Shown: positions 53,618 to 63,041, numbered from the stretch's first letter. The stretch: DNA of 64,000 nt from Mesonia ostreae (GCF_031845265.1 NZ_JAVRBG010000003.1:124001-188000); one strand, 5' to 3'. Notes: a model not told the origin generated them from the sequence alone. A program made the numbers and translations.

Positions 53618-54628
53618 ATGAGAAGAACATTTAAAGACTATTTCTCCATAGGATTAAAAGGAATGGCTATGGGAGCAGCAGATGCTGTACCAGGAGTTTC
53701 TGGAGGAACCATCGCTTTTATCTCTGGTATTTATGAAGAATTAATCAACACGATTAGCAACATAGATATTGCACTTTTTAAAACAATTCCCAAAGAAGGT
53801 TTTAAGGCATTTTGGGAAAAATTAAACGGCAATTTTATACTTGCCTTACTATTAGGAATCATTATCAGTTTTGTTTCTTTTATGCAATTGGCAAAGTACT
53901 TAATTGAAAATGAACCTGTTTTAATTTGGTCTTTCTTTTTTGGTCTTATTGTCGCTAGTATTTATTTTATTGGAAAACAGATAAAAACTTGGAGTATTGC
54001 AGTAATTATTTCCCTCATCTTGGGAGCTGTAGCAGCTTTTTATATTTCTTCTCTCCCACCATTATCCAGTAATTCTAATTCCTATTTTTTATTATTCGCA
54101 GGAGCAATCGCAATATGTGCTATGATTTTACCAGGAATTTCGGGTTCCTTTATTTTATTGATTTTAGGAGCCTATAAAACCCTAAGCGATGCCATTCACG
54201 ACTTAGATTTTAAAAAAATTGCTCTTTTTGTGGTGGGAGCTGTAATAGGTCTATTAAGTTTTAGCCGAGTTTTAAAATGGCTTTTTAACAACTATCATAA
54301 TTGTACGCTGGCTGTACTTACCGGATTCATTTTTGGATCTCTAAACAAAGTCTGGCCTTGGAAGATCACTGAAATTGTTTGGAGTAAAGACCTAGGAAGA
54401 GAAATCAGTCTATCAGAAATCTCCAATTTTGGTACGCTAGCTCTTTTTCAAAAAGAAACACAAGATTTTGAAACGCTCAAAACAATTTCAGATGTAAGTG
54501 TACTTCCTACAACATATGAAACCCTTAACCAAGGCACAGACGCGCAGATTTTCTGGGCTCTTGCTTTAATGATCATTGGGTTCTTAACCATCTTTTTATT
54601 AGAGAAATTTGGTCAAAAAGAAGGATAA
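53618..54628 (+). CDS. DUF368 (PopT) polyprenyl-phosphate transporter 1
   Basis: 336 aa from ATG at 53618 (a TTG three bases earlier is the longer alternative). About eight membrane helices with the DUF368 signatures GAADAVPGVSGGTIAFISGIYEEL and ILPGISGSFILLILGAYKTL. DUF368 proteins (PopT) were recently shown to flip undecaprenyl phosphate back across the membrane for reuse in cell-wall synthesis. A second copy follows directly, and the two overlap by 1 bp. aroE follows the pair. Confidence 0.88.
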   Translation: MRRTFKDYFSIGLKGMAMGAADAVPGVSGGTIAFISGIYEELINTISNIDIALFKTIPKEGFKAFWEKLNGNFILALLLGIIISFVSFMQLAKYLIENEPVLIWSFFFGLIVASIYFIGKQIKTWSIAVIISLILGAVAAFYISSLPPLSSNSNSYFLLFAGAIAICAMILPGISGSFILLILGAYKTLSDAIHDLDFKKIALFVVGAVIGLLSFSRVLKWLFNNYHNCTLAVLTGFIFGSLNKVWPWKITEIVWSKDLGREISLSEISNFGTLALFQKETQDFETLKTISDVSVLPTTYETLNQGTDAQIFWALALMIIGFLTIFLLEKFGQKEG

Positions 54629-55650
54629 TGCAACAAACCCGAACTTTTAGAGATAAATTATTCTTAGTACTTAAAGGTCTAGCGATGGGAGCTGCCAATA
54701 AAGTTCCTGGAGTTTCTGGAGGTGTGGTTGCTTTTGTAGCTGGTTTTTACGAAGAGTTTATTCATTCCCTGCAAAGAATCAATTATAACTCGTTTTTATT
54801 GCTTCTGAAAGGAAAATTTAGGTCTTTTTATCACTACGTAAACGGAAAGTTTTTAGGTCTCCTCATCTTGGGAATGGTGATTAGCTATTTTAGCGTTTCC
54901 AAAATTCTCGATTACCTCATCGTTCATTACGAACTCTATGTATGGTCTACGTTCTTTGGGATGATTATTGGATCCATTTATTTTATCGCCAAAGATTTTA
55001 ATCTTAAATCTTCCAAAAATATTCTTTTTATTGTTTTAGGAATGATTGCCGGAATTGGGATTAGTTTATTAGAGCCCGCTACCGAAAATGACAACCTTTG
55101 GTTTGTATTTATATGCGGAATTATAGGCGTTTCGGGGATGACTTTACCCGGGCTTTCGGGCTCCTTTATTCTTATTCTTATCGGTAATTATGTATTGTTA
55201 CTTGTAGATTCAGTTAATGCGCTTTTCGATACGCTTACAGATCTTATGCGGTTAGACTTTTCATTCACGAACGATCCCGCAAGAGTTAGATTATTGCAAG
55301 TACTTACCAGCTTTACGGCAGGATCTGTGGTGGGATTAGTCACTTTATCACATATTTTGGGATTTGTACTAAATCATTATAAGAACATCACATACGCCAT
55401 TATTATTGGTTTTATTACCGGTTCGCTGGGCGTGGTTTGGCCCTGGAAAGAAAAGATTTTTAAAACCGATATGGCTGGAGAAATTTTAAAAGATGCCAAC
55501 GGCAATCAAGTTTTAGACAACTACGACCGCTATTGGCCAAGTCTTTCAGATTCTAGTACATACCTTGCACTTATTTTTATTATTATGGGTATCTCAATCG
55601 TTCTAGGTTTAGAACGTTATGGAAGACCTTCAAAAGAGAAACAAGCATGA
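54628..55650 (+). CDS. DUF368 (PopT) polyprenyl-phosphate transporter 2
   Basis: 340 aa. Same fold as the previous gene, with GAANKVPGVSGGVVAFVAGFYEEF and GLSGSFILILIGNYVLL. The two copies are clearly related but much diverged (many conservative changes), so the duplication is old. Some Bacteroidota carry such pairs; whether they act as a heterodimer or have different substrates is not known. It overlaps aroE by 4 bp. Confidence 0.88.
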   Translation: MQQTRTFRDKLFLVLKGLAMGAANKVPGVSGGVVAFVAGFYEEFIHSLQRINYNSFLLLLKGKFRSFYHYVNGKFLGLLILGMVISYFSVSKILDYLIVHYELYVWSTFFGMIIGSIYFIAKDFNLKSSKNILFIVLGMIAGIGISLLEPATENDNLWFVFICGIIGVSGMTLPGLSGSFILILIGNYVLLLVDSVNALFDTLTDLMRLDFSFTNDPARVRLLQVLTSFTAGSVVGLVTLSHILGFVLNHYKNITYAIIIGFITGSLGVVWPWKEKIFKTDMAGEILKDANGNQVLDNYDRYWPSLSDSSTYLALIFIIMGISIVLGLERYGRPSKEKQA

Positions 55651-56375
55651 AAAAATTTGGACTTATAGGTAAAAACATTTCGTATTCTTTTTCTAAAAAT
55701 TTCTTTCAAGAAAAATTTAATCAGCTTCAGATAGATGCGGTATATGATAATTTTGATATCGAAAACATCAAAGAATTTAAAAGCGTCCTTCAAAAAAACA
55801 AACAGCTAAAAGGTTTAAATGTTACCATTCCTTACAAAGAAAGTATTCTTCCTTTTCTAGATGAACTTTCCGCGGAAGCGCAACAAATACAAGCCGTAAA
55901 TACCATCAAATTTGTAGACAACAAACTCATTGGATACAATACAGATGCTTTTGGATTTATGAAATCTTTATTTCCGATTTTAGAAAAACAGCATAGCCAT
56001 GCGCTTATTTTGGGAAAAGGAGGCGCCTCAAAAGCGGTGGCCAATGCTTTAAAATCTATGGGAATTGAGTATTGTTTTGTTTCTAGAAATCCGCAGGAGA
56101 ATGACTTCGCTTACGCGGAATTGGATGAGAAAATAATTAAAGAGCATCCTTTAATTGTCAATTGTACACCCTTAGGAACGCATCCTAAAGTAAAAGAATC
56201 TGCAGCAATTCCCTATGACTTTTTAGAGCCTTCTCATCTACTCTACGATTTGGTGTATAACCCTGCTATTACTGAGTTTCTAGCGAAAGGGAAAATACGA
56301 GGTTGCAGTATTTATAATGGCAATAAAATGTTAGAATATCAGGCAGAAAGAGCTTGGCAAATTTGGAATGAATAA
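55647..56375 (+). CDS. aroE: Shikimate dehydrogenase
   Basis: 242 aa. It reduces 3-dehydroshikimate with NADPH. N-terminal substrate domain with NVTIPYKESI (catalytic Lys64) and NTIKFVDNKLIGYNTD (Asp100), then a Rossmann domain with GKGGASKAVANAL and NCTPLGTHP. It is slightly shorter than the E. coli enzyme (272 aa), usual in Bacteroidota. It overlaps the second DUF368 gene by 4 bp and so is probably co-translated with it. Confidence 0.93.
   Translation: MKKFGLIGKNISYSFSKNFFQEKFNQLQIDAVYDNFDIENIKEFKSVLQKNKQLKGLNVTIPYKESILPFLDELSAEAQQIQAVNTIKFVDNKLIGYNTDAFGFMKSLFPILEKQHSHALILGKGGASKAVANALKSMGIEYCFVSRNPQENDFAYAELDEKIIKEHPLIVNCTPLGTHPKVKESAAIPYDFLEPSHLLYDLVYNPAITEFLAKGKIRGCSIYNGNKMLEYQAERAWQIWNE
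55868..55877. repeat. TTCCGCGGAA palindrome, copy 5
   Basis: Inside aroE (context CTTTCCGCGGAAGCGC); reads Leu-Ser-Ala-Glu-Ala. Confidence 0.7.
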
Positions 56376-56468
56376 GCAAATATTCCTTCGGCATATTTTT
56401 CTTGCAGAAACAACTCGTAGTTACTATCTTTCAAGCCTATAACCATATGAACTTAAACATTGAAAAAA

Positions 56469-58484
56469 ATGTCTGACAAGGAAACTCACGAAAACGAAAA
56501 CGAAGAAAAAAAAATCAACCCAACCCCATCTACAGAACCTAAAGAGAATAGCGATAAAGATGCTAATTTAGAGGAGGCAATGGTTGAGGAAGCAGATTTT
56601 GAAAGAAACGAGGAAACTCCTGTAAGCGCAGAAGAGGATAAGAAAGAAGCTGAAGGAGAGGAGAAGGAAAATTCTAAGGAAAAGGAAGAGGGTACCGACA
56701 TGCATAAAGAAATGGATGACGCTATTGCAGAGGAAAGTGAAGATGAGGATTCTGGGAAAAAACATGACATTGAGATGAAAGACTATCATGCGATGAGCAT
56801 GAAAGATTTAGTGAATGAGTTACAGTCTTTGGTTAAAAAAGAGAAAATTCAGGCGATAAAAGATCACGTAGAAGAAATCAAAACCGAATTTAATGCGAAG
56901 TTTGAAGAAGAAATGGAGCAGAAAAAGGAAGATTTCTTAGAAGAAGGAGGAAACATTATTGATTTTCAATATTCGACTCCTGTAAAAAAAGAATTCAACT
57001 CTGCTTATTTCGAGTATAAAGAAAAACGCAATCTACATTATCAAAAGCTGAAGCAGAACTTAAATGAAAACTTAAATCGCAGGTTAGCGATTATTGAAGA
57101 GTTAAAAGGGATGATTGGAGCTGGAGCCGATATGAATGCCAACTTTAAAGAATTTAAAGAGCTGCAAGAACGTTGGAAAAAAGCTGGAGCTATCCCAAGA
57201 GATCAATACAATACGGTTTGGAATAATTACCACCATCACGTAGAGCATTTTTATGATTTCTTGCATTTAGATAGAGAGTTTAGAGATATGGACTTTAAAC
57301 ATAATCTAGAGCAGAAACTTAAAATGATTACTCGTGCAGAAGAATTGGCTCAAGAAACCAATATCAATAGAGCATTTAGAGAGTTACAAATGCTTCATAA
57401 AATGTGGAAAGAAGATGTAGGTCCTGTAGAGAAACAATATCGCGAAGATATTTGGGGAAAATTTAGTGAGGCTACAAAAAAGATTCACGAAAACCGTCAA
57501 GCTCATTTTGCTGAACTAGATAAAGACAAAGAGAAAAATCTAGAATCTAAAAATGATTTAATTAGTCAAATACAAGAATTTGCAAGTTTAGATATCACTT
57601 CTCATAATCAAGCTCAACAGCGTATTAAAAAAATAGAGGCTTTACGAGAGCAGTTTTTTAAAGCGGGGAAAGTTCCTAGAAATGTAAATGAAGAAACTTG
57701 GTCCAAATTTAAGGAAACCGTTAGAGAGTTTAATCGTAAAAAGAACGCTTACTATAAAAATCTTAAAAAAGAACAATACCAAAATCTAGAGAAAAAATTA
57801 GAATTGGTAGAAATTGCAGAAGATAATAAAGACAATAAAGACATGGAGGCCACTACGCCTATCATGAAGAAGGTGCAAAGCGAATGGAGAAAGGTAGGAC
57901 ACGTGCCTAGAAAAGATAGTGATAAGATTTGGAAACGCTTTAAAAAAGCTTGTAACCATTACTTTGATCGTTTGCACTCTAAGCAAGATGAAGAGAATAA
58001 AGAAGGCATAGAAGCATTTGAAAAGAAGAAAAAAATGCTAGAAGAAGTAAAAGAGCTCAAATTACCAAAAGAACATAAAGAAGCTCTAGCTCTAATAAAA
58101 ACCAAGATTTCTGAATGGAAAGAATTGGGAAGAGTGCCTTATAAAATGAAATATATTGAAGGCAAGTTTAATAAAGTATTAGATCATTTATTTAATGAAT
58201 TGGACTTAAGTAAAAAAGACTCTGAAATGCTTAAATACGAAAATCGTTTGCAGGCATTAGACGACGCAGATGATACGGAAAAAATACGCAAAGAGCAGTT
58301 CTTTATTCGCAAGAGAATTGATGAGACAAAAGCAGAAATTAGACAATTGGAAAACAATATGCAGTTTTTCTCTAATGCAGATGAGTCTAATCCTCTATTT
58401 AAAGAAGTTTTAAAAAATATTGAACGCCATAAGCAAGAGTTAGAAACTTGGAAAGCTAAACTAAAAAAGTTGAGAGCTTTATAA
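56469..58484 (+). CDS. DUF349 domain protein, coiled-coil
   Basis: 671 aa from ATG at 56469 (a TTG 9 bp earlier is the alternative). The first 100 residues are very acidic (ENENEEKKINPTPST, EEDKKEAEGEEKENSKEKEE). Then come several DUF349 repeats, each about 70-75 aa, with the motif xxxWKxxGxVPRxxxxxxWxxF: ERWKKAGAIPRDQYNTVW, MWKEDVGPVEKQYREDIW, SEWRKVGHVPRKDSDKIW and EWKELGRVPYKMKYIE. The long helices are coiled. DUF349 proteins are conserved in Bacteroidota and some other phyla; the role is not established. Confidence 0.88.
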   Translation: MSDKETHENENEEKKINPTPSTEPKENSDKDANLEEAMVEEADFERNEETPVSAEEDKKEAEGEEKENSKEKEEGTDMHKEMDDAIAEESEDEDSGKKHDIEMKDYHAMSMKDLVNELQSLVKKEKIQAIKDHVEEIKTEFNAKFEEEMEQKKEDFLEEGGNIIDFQYSTPVKKEFNSAYFEYKEKRNLHYQKLKQNLNENLNRRLAIIEELKGMIGAGADMNANFKEFKELQERWKKAGAIPRDQYNTVWNNYHHHVEHFYDFLHLDREFRDMDFKHNLEQKLKMITRAEELAQETNINRAFRELQMLHKMWKEDVGPVEKQYREDIWGKFSEATKKIHENRQAHFAELDKDKEKNLESKNDLISQIQEFASLDITSHNQAQQRIKKIEALREQFFKAGKVPRNVNEETWSKFKETVREFNRKKNAYYKNLKKEQYQNLEKKLELVEIAEDNKDNKDMEATTPIMKKVQSEWRKVGHVPRKDSDKIWKRFKKACNHYFDRLHSKQDEENKEGIEAFEKKKKMLEEVKELKLPKEHKEALALIKTKISEWKELGRVPYKMKYIEGKFNKVLDHLFNELDLSKKDSEMLKYENRLQALDDADDTEKIRKEQFFIRKRIDETKAEIRQLENNMQFFSNADESNPLFKEVLKNIERHKQELETWKAKLKKLRAL

Positions 58485-58529
58485 TCTTTAACTCTCTTTA
58501 TTATCTTTTATTATCTCCAAATATAAAGT

Positions 58530-59405
58530 ATGGCTTCAGGAATATTTGCAATTTTAGATGACATCGCAGCCCTTATGGATGATGTGGCGATGATGAGTAA
58601 AGTCGCTGCAAAAAAAACAGCAGGAATTTTAGGGGATGATTTGGCAGTTAATGCCGAAAAGGCCTCAGGTTTTGTTTCTTCTAGAGAAATTCCTGTGCTT
58701 TGGGCCATCACAAAAGGTTCGTTATTAAACAAAATCATCATTCTTCCTATCGCTTTTTTATTAAGCGCCTTTTTACCTTGGGCCATCACCATCATTTTAA
58801 TTTTAGGAGGACTTTATCTCGGTTATGAGGGTGCCGAAAAGATTTATCACTATTTTAATCCTCATCAACAAGAATCAAAAAAAGAAGAGCTTAAAGAAGT
58901 AAGTACAAAAGAAGAAATTCTGGCTTTAGAAAAAGAACGCGTAAAATCTGCTATTGTTACTGATTTTATTCTTTCCGTAGAGATTGTTATTATCGCATTG
59001 GGTACCGTAGTAAAAGAACCCATTGCTACCCAAATAATTGTGGTAAGCATCATTGCGCTTATTGCAACTGTAGGAGTTTATGGCATTGTAGCTCTAATTG
59101 TAAGAATGGATGAAGCAGGTCATCATTTAATAGAAAAAAGCACCTCAGAAAAGAGTTTTACCAATAAATTGGGAGAATTTTTAGTAGCGGCACTACCCAA
59201 AGTGATTAAAAGTTTAAGCGTTATAGGAACCATTGCTCTACTTTTAGTGGCAGGCGGAATTTTTGTTCACAATATAGAGTTTATACATCACCTCTTACCA
59301 GAAGCTATACCTTCTATCTTATTTGAATTCTTTATTGGACTTGTAGCGGGTTTTGCCTGTTTGCTGTTGGTGGAGTTATTCTTGAAGATTAAGAAAGCTT
59401 TTTAA
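58530..59405 (+). CDS. DUF808 family inner-membrane protein (YedI-like)
   Basis: 291 aa. The opening GIFAILDDIAALMDDVAMMSKVAAKKTAGILGDDLAVNA is the DUF808 signature, followed by several membrane helices (about 70-95, 150-195, 225-285). Function unknown in any organism I know of. Single gene. Confidence 0.88.
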   Translation: MASGIFAILDDIAALMDDVAMMSKVAAKKTAGILGDDLAVNAEKASGFVSSREIPVLWAITKGSLLNKIIILPIAFLLSAFLPWAITIILILGGLYLGYEGAEKIYHYFNPHQQESKKEELKEVSTKEEILALEKERVKSAIVTDFILSVEIVIIALGTVVKEPIATQIIVVSIIALIATVGVYGIVALIVRMDEAGHHLIEKSTSEKSFTNKLGEFLVAALPKVIKSLSVIGTIALLLVAGGIFVHNIEFIHHLLPEAIPSILFEFFIGLVAGFACLLLVELFLKIKKAF

Positions 59406-59608
59406 GTGTTTCTAGCATTATTAATTCTATCCGACCATTGTTCATCAATCTTATTATTTAATCAAAAATCTAGCGTCAAGCCCTAAGAGCTAAGAATTAG
59501 AAAAAAAAATTTCGAGATATCTTAATCAATATCGGACTGAGAAATCTGTCTTAATACTTCTGCGTTTTTGCCAGTATCGTTTAGATATATTAATTAATTA
59601 CAATAACT

Positions 59609-61102
59609 CTAATTGAAGTCTACTACGACTCCTTCCCCATACCTTTGATTGTAATAGATAATTATTGGTGTCGGATGTGGAGAAGACTGTCCTACTACTG
59701 AAGGAAACATATAACTATTTATATGAATTGGAAATGTTAATTGTGTAGCATCTGGATTTACACTAACGTAAGATTGATTATATTGATAGATTGTGCCATT
59801 ATGAGCTAAAACCCTAAGTCCCGGTACTAAATCATTACCAACTAAAATAAGGGTGTCCATAAAAGAAAAGCTAGTTTGATTAATTGAAGTTATTTCTGGA
59901 ACATTTTCCGCTAAGACATCAATTTCAAAATTTGAAACACATTTAACTATATCCCCTACTTTATATTTTAACTTATAGTTACTTGCTGTGACGATGTTTT
60001 GTGGGAATTCAATTTTAAAACTGGTCAATAGAATATCATTATAGGTACTGGAATAATAATCTGAAAAAGTAAGCTCGTAACTATTTTGGTCATTTTCTAA
60101 AATAAGTTTTGAATCTGGAATAGTTAAATCAACAAAAGAGGCCTTTACAATTGGAATCGCATTACTGTAATATTTTGTAGCAATATCATTAGTACTATTA
60201 GCTACATTCATAGTAAAAAATGAAAACACTTTGGTTTTAATTCTATATACATTAGAGGTTTGATTTTCTGCCGTTATTGTATATTCTACAATATCTTCAA
60301 AATTTTGAGGTTCGGTAATATCAGGACTGATGAGCGCCCCGTTTGATATCGTAATAATTGGCGATATATTGTTAGGATTTTTGTTGGTTTCCACTTCAAT
60401 GGTGCGAGTAGCATGATTGATGACGCCTTCAAAAATTTCGTCGTCAATAATAAGTTGAAAGCTTAATATTTTTTTTTCATTTGATAAAGGTGTATTATTG
60501 GTTATAACATTATAGGTTGCTTGTTCTCCATTATGAGCCGTAACTGTGTATTCAATATTTTCACTGAAGTCTTGTTCTTGTGAAGAACTGGGAGAGATAC
60601 TTGCATTAGGAGAGTATTCAATGTTTGGAATTAAAGTATTGTTTAATTCTAAACCTTGGGCTTCAATAAGAATAGTTTTATCTACATGATTTATTACTCC
60701 AGAATAAGTTGTATCGATTGGAGTAATACTAAATGAGGTTATTTCATTATCTGAACTACCTACCCTTACAGAGTAAATGACTTCGTTTCCATTTTCTGCT
60801 GTTACAGTATATTCTACACTATCACTAAAATTCTGAGATATTCTGTCTGAAGGAGATATACTTGCGTTTTCTGATATTTCGATTTTAGGGGTAATTGGAT
60901 TGGATAAATCTAAATCACTTACCATAATATTAATGGTTTTATTTGATTGATTAATTACTCCACTGTATTCATTCTCATTTTCTATAATTTTAAAAGAAAG
61001 TATTTGATTTTCCGAACTTAATTTTTGCTCATCATCTTTTGCACAATTAGTTAAAATTAGACTAAAAAGTAATAATACAGATAATTTGATTTTTATTTTC
61101 AT
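59609..61102 (-). CDS. Repeat lipoprotein with C-terminal IPT/TIG-like domain
   Basis: 497 aa from ATG at 61102; a longer frame to 61153 has no signal, whereas from 61102 there is a lipoprotein signal (SLILTNCAKDD, Cys20). Three similar units of about 75-85 aa follow (near 30-110, 112-190 and 200-290), each with SFxIxxxxxxYxGVIN, HxxKTIxIxxxxL, ASISPS and VEYTVTAENG. They resemble the DUF5018-type Ig-like repeat. A last domain (about 395-497, VPEITSINQTSFSFMDTLILVG) fits IPT/TIG. Surface-exposed binding or adhesion role likely; ligand unknown. Confidence 0.75.
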   Translation of the reverse strand: MKIKIKLSVLLLFSLILTNCAKDDEQKLSSENQILSFKIIENENEYSGVINQSNKTINIMVSDLDLSNPITPKIEISENASISPSDRISQNFSDSVEYTVTAENGNEVIYSVRVGSSDNEITSFSITPIDTTYSGVINHVDKTILIEAQGLELNNTLIPNIEYSPNASISPSSSQEQDFSENIEYTVTAHNGEQATYNVITNNTPLSNEKKILSFQLIIDDEIFEGVINHATRTIEVETNKNPNNISPIITISNGALISPDITEPQNFEDIVEYTITAENQTSNVYRIKTKVFSFFTMNVANSTNDIATKYYSNAIPIVKASFVDLTIPDSKLILENDQNSYELTFSDYYSSTYNDILLTSFKIEFPQNIVTASNYKLKYKVGDIVKCVSNFEIDVLAENVPEITSINQTSFSFMDTLILVGNDLVPGLRVLAHNGTIYQYNQSYVSVNPDATQLTFPIHINSYMFPSVVGQSSPHPTPIIIYYNQRYGEGVVVDFN

Positions 61103-61548
61103 CAAGTGGATTCTTAAAATTAGATGATGGTAAGCTTCATTTCTTACAATCACTTTGATTGTAGAACATAAAATTAGTCAAATATTTTTATGAAAAGATC
61201 AAAAGTAGTTTTATCTGTTGTTTTGGAAGCTTTACCCTACTTTTTTTTTGCATCACTTTTCTAATTCGGCTCCGAACTTATCCATTTCGACGCCGCAGTT
61301 CTTACACGTGTATCCGCCGTATAAAGCTCGCTCTTTATGAACTGATTTTCTTATGATCTCTTGCTGGATATTGGCTTTTCACCCACGATGTTTTATATAA
61401 ATTTTAGGAAATTACCAGTTAGAATTCATTAATTTCAAAATATCTGCATTAGCCCTTTTTTATAGGTAATCAGATTGCCTAGAAGTAAGTCAAAAATAAG
61501 TTTTCATCACTGCTGAAATATCAACATCAATTTTAAAATATATAAAGA
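61103..61548. other. Intergenic region with a possible gene remnant
   Basis: No intact gene. On the minus strand an open stretch 61378-61253 without start codon ends LYGGYTCKNCGVEMDKFG + AELEK, a zinc-ribbon-like (CKNC) tail. The rest is AT-rich filler. Confidence 0.45.
61253..61378 (-). pseudogene. Fragment of a zinc-ribbon protein C-terminus
   Basis: About 41 open codons with CxxC (YTCKNCGVEMDKFG) and a proper stop but no start; a TGA lies just upstream (61381-61379). Looks like the tail of a decayed gene. No function can be given. Confidence 0.35.
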
Positions 61549-62757
61549 ATGAATAGCAACAGAAAATATGGTATTGGCGGTAGTACGCCAGAAGAAGAAC
61601 TCTCTAAATTAAACGCACCAACCAAAAAGCCCACGCCTATAAAAAATGAGGAATTTCAAGATAGAATTGATAAGGCTTGCAAGGCTATGAAATCAAAAGG
61701 CTTGGATGCGCTTTACATCAATGCAGGAACTAACCTTTATTATTTTACCAATACGCAATGGAATGCTTCAGAGCGTTTGGTAGGCGCACTTCTTTTTGCC
61801 GATGGAAGTCTTCATTATATAGTTCCAGATTTTGAAATAGGCACGTTTAACGATTTCATCGGAATTGAGGGAGAAATCATTTCGTGGTTAGAACACGAGT
61901 CTCCAATACAAAAAATTGCTGAAGCGGTTGAAGAAGGTACACGCTTAGCGATTGATGATGCTACTCCGTTTACCATGGTTTCTCATTTTCAAGAACATGA
62001 AAAACTGAAGATTAGTAGCGCAGAAGAGTTGATTAGAGACCTAAGAATGGTGAAAAGCAAAGCTGAAATTGCACACCTTCAATACCCCATGGATCTAACT
62101 TTGCAAGTACACCAAGCCACTGCCAGAATTTTAAAACCAGGCATTACTACTTCAGAAGTGGAGGATTTTATTCACAAAGCACATCAAAATCTAGGTATTG
62201 CCAGCGGAAACTATTTTTGCATCGTTTTATTTGGAAAAGATTCTAGCTTTCCGCACGGCGTAAAATCACCAAAAGCCTTAGAAGAAAACGACATTGTTTT
62301 AGTAGATACGGGTACGCAGTATAATGGATATATCTCAGACATTACAAGAACCTATAGTTACGGCGATGCTACCGAAAAAGAAAAAGAAATTTGGAAAAAT
62401 GAAAAAGCCGCTCAACTAGCTGCTTTTGATGCAGCACAAATCGGCAAGTCTTGTGGATATATAGACGATCAAGTTCGTGCACAATTAGAAAAAGACGGAC
62501 TTGGTCCCAACTACGACCTACCGGGATTACCACATAGAACGGGACACGGAATAGGTTTAGAAATTCATGAGCATCCCTTCATTCTTAGAGGAAATGATAT
62601 TAAAATACAAGCAGGAATGACGTTTAGTATTGAACCTATGATTGTGGTTCCCAACGAATTCGGGATTCGTTTAGAAGACCATGTTTATATGACAGAAGAA
62701 GGCCCAGAGTGGTTTACAAAACCTTCGCATAGCATTGAAAATCCTTTTGCGGTTTAA
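61549..62757 (+). CDS. M24 family Xaa-Pro aminopeptidase
   Basis: 402 aa, pita-bread fold. The metal ligands are in VDTGTQYNGYISDITRTYS (two Asp), HRTGHGIGLEIHEHP (His) and SIEPMIVVPNEFGIRLEDH (Glu, Glu). N-terminal creatinase-like domain (about 40-170). It removes an N-terminal residue before proline in the cytosol. Single gene, ends near a terminator-like hairpin. Confidence 0.9.
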   Translation: MNSNRKYGIGGSTPEEELSKLNAPTKKPTPIKNEEFQDRIDKACKAMKSKGLDALYINAGTNLYYFTNTQWNASERLVGALLFADGSLHYIVPDFEIGTFNDFIGIEGEIISWLEHESPIQKIAEAVEEGTRLAIDDATPFTMVSHFQEHEKLKISSAEELIRDLRMVKSKAEIAHLQYPMDLTLQVHQATARILKPGITTSEVEDFIHKAHQNLGIASGNYFCIVLFGKDSSFPHGVKSPKALEENDIVLVDTGTQYNGYISDITRTYSYGDATEKEKEIWKNEKAAQLAAFDAAQIGKSCGYIDDQVRAQLEKDGLGPNYDLPGLPHRTGHGIGLEIHEHPFILRGNDIKIQAGMTFSIEPMIVVPNEFGIRLEDHVYMTEEGPEWFTKPSHSIENPFAV

Positions 62758-62763
62758 CATTAT

Positions 62764-62845
62764 TGTCACTTCGAGTGGGCTGCTTTAGAAAACAAACCAT
62801 CTTAGTTGGCGTAGCTTTTCTTAGCAAGTTGCATCGAGAAGACAT
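62764..62845. repeat. Dispersed repeat (family C)
   Basis: GTCACTTCGAGTGGGCTGCT ... AGTTGCATCGAGAAGACATG: CTTCGA/TCGAGAAG arms of a known flavobacterial intergenic repeat. Directly after the aminopeptidase gene. Confidence 0.5.
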
Positions 62846-62908
62846 GGTTAAAAAACGATTTTCGTGTCTCGATCATGAGTTCTCGATAAACCACGCCAAA
62901 AAAAAATT

Positions 62909-62941
62909 AAAAAAGCCCTCTCCAACGGAGAAGGCTTCTTA
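62909..62941. terminator. Terminator-like hairpin
   Basis: AAAAAAGCCCTCTCC, AAC, GGAGAAGGCTT with one mismatch, between two convergent genes. Confidence 0.65.
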
Positions 62942-63041
62942 TTTATGGATAAATTGTTAGAAAATTACTTCGTTTTTAAACGGAAATATTTGATTTCGCT
63001 TAACCGCTAAATACGCTGTCCATACCTACTAAAAATAGACT

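Noticed and set aside
56486..56789. Serine-rich and hydrophobic minus-strand frames
   Set aside because: They are the complement of the Glu/Lys-rich start of the DUF349 gene and have no start context or family motifs.
62763..62960. Small open frame (65 codons) after the aminopeptidase gene
   Set aside because: It spans a dispersed repeat and a terminator, has no homology signs and a composition like the repeat.
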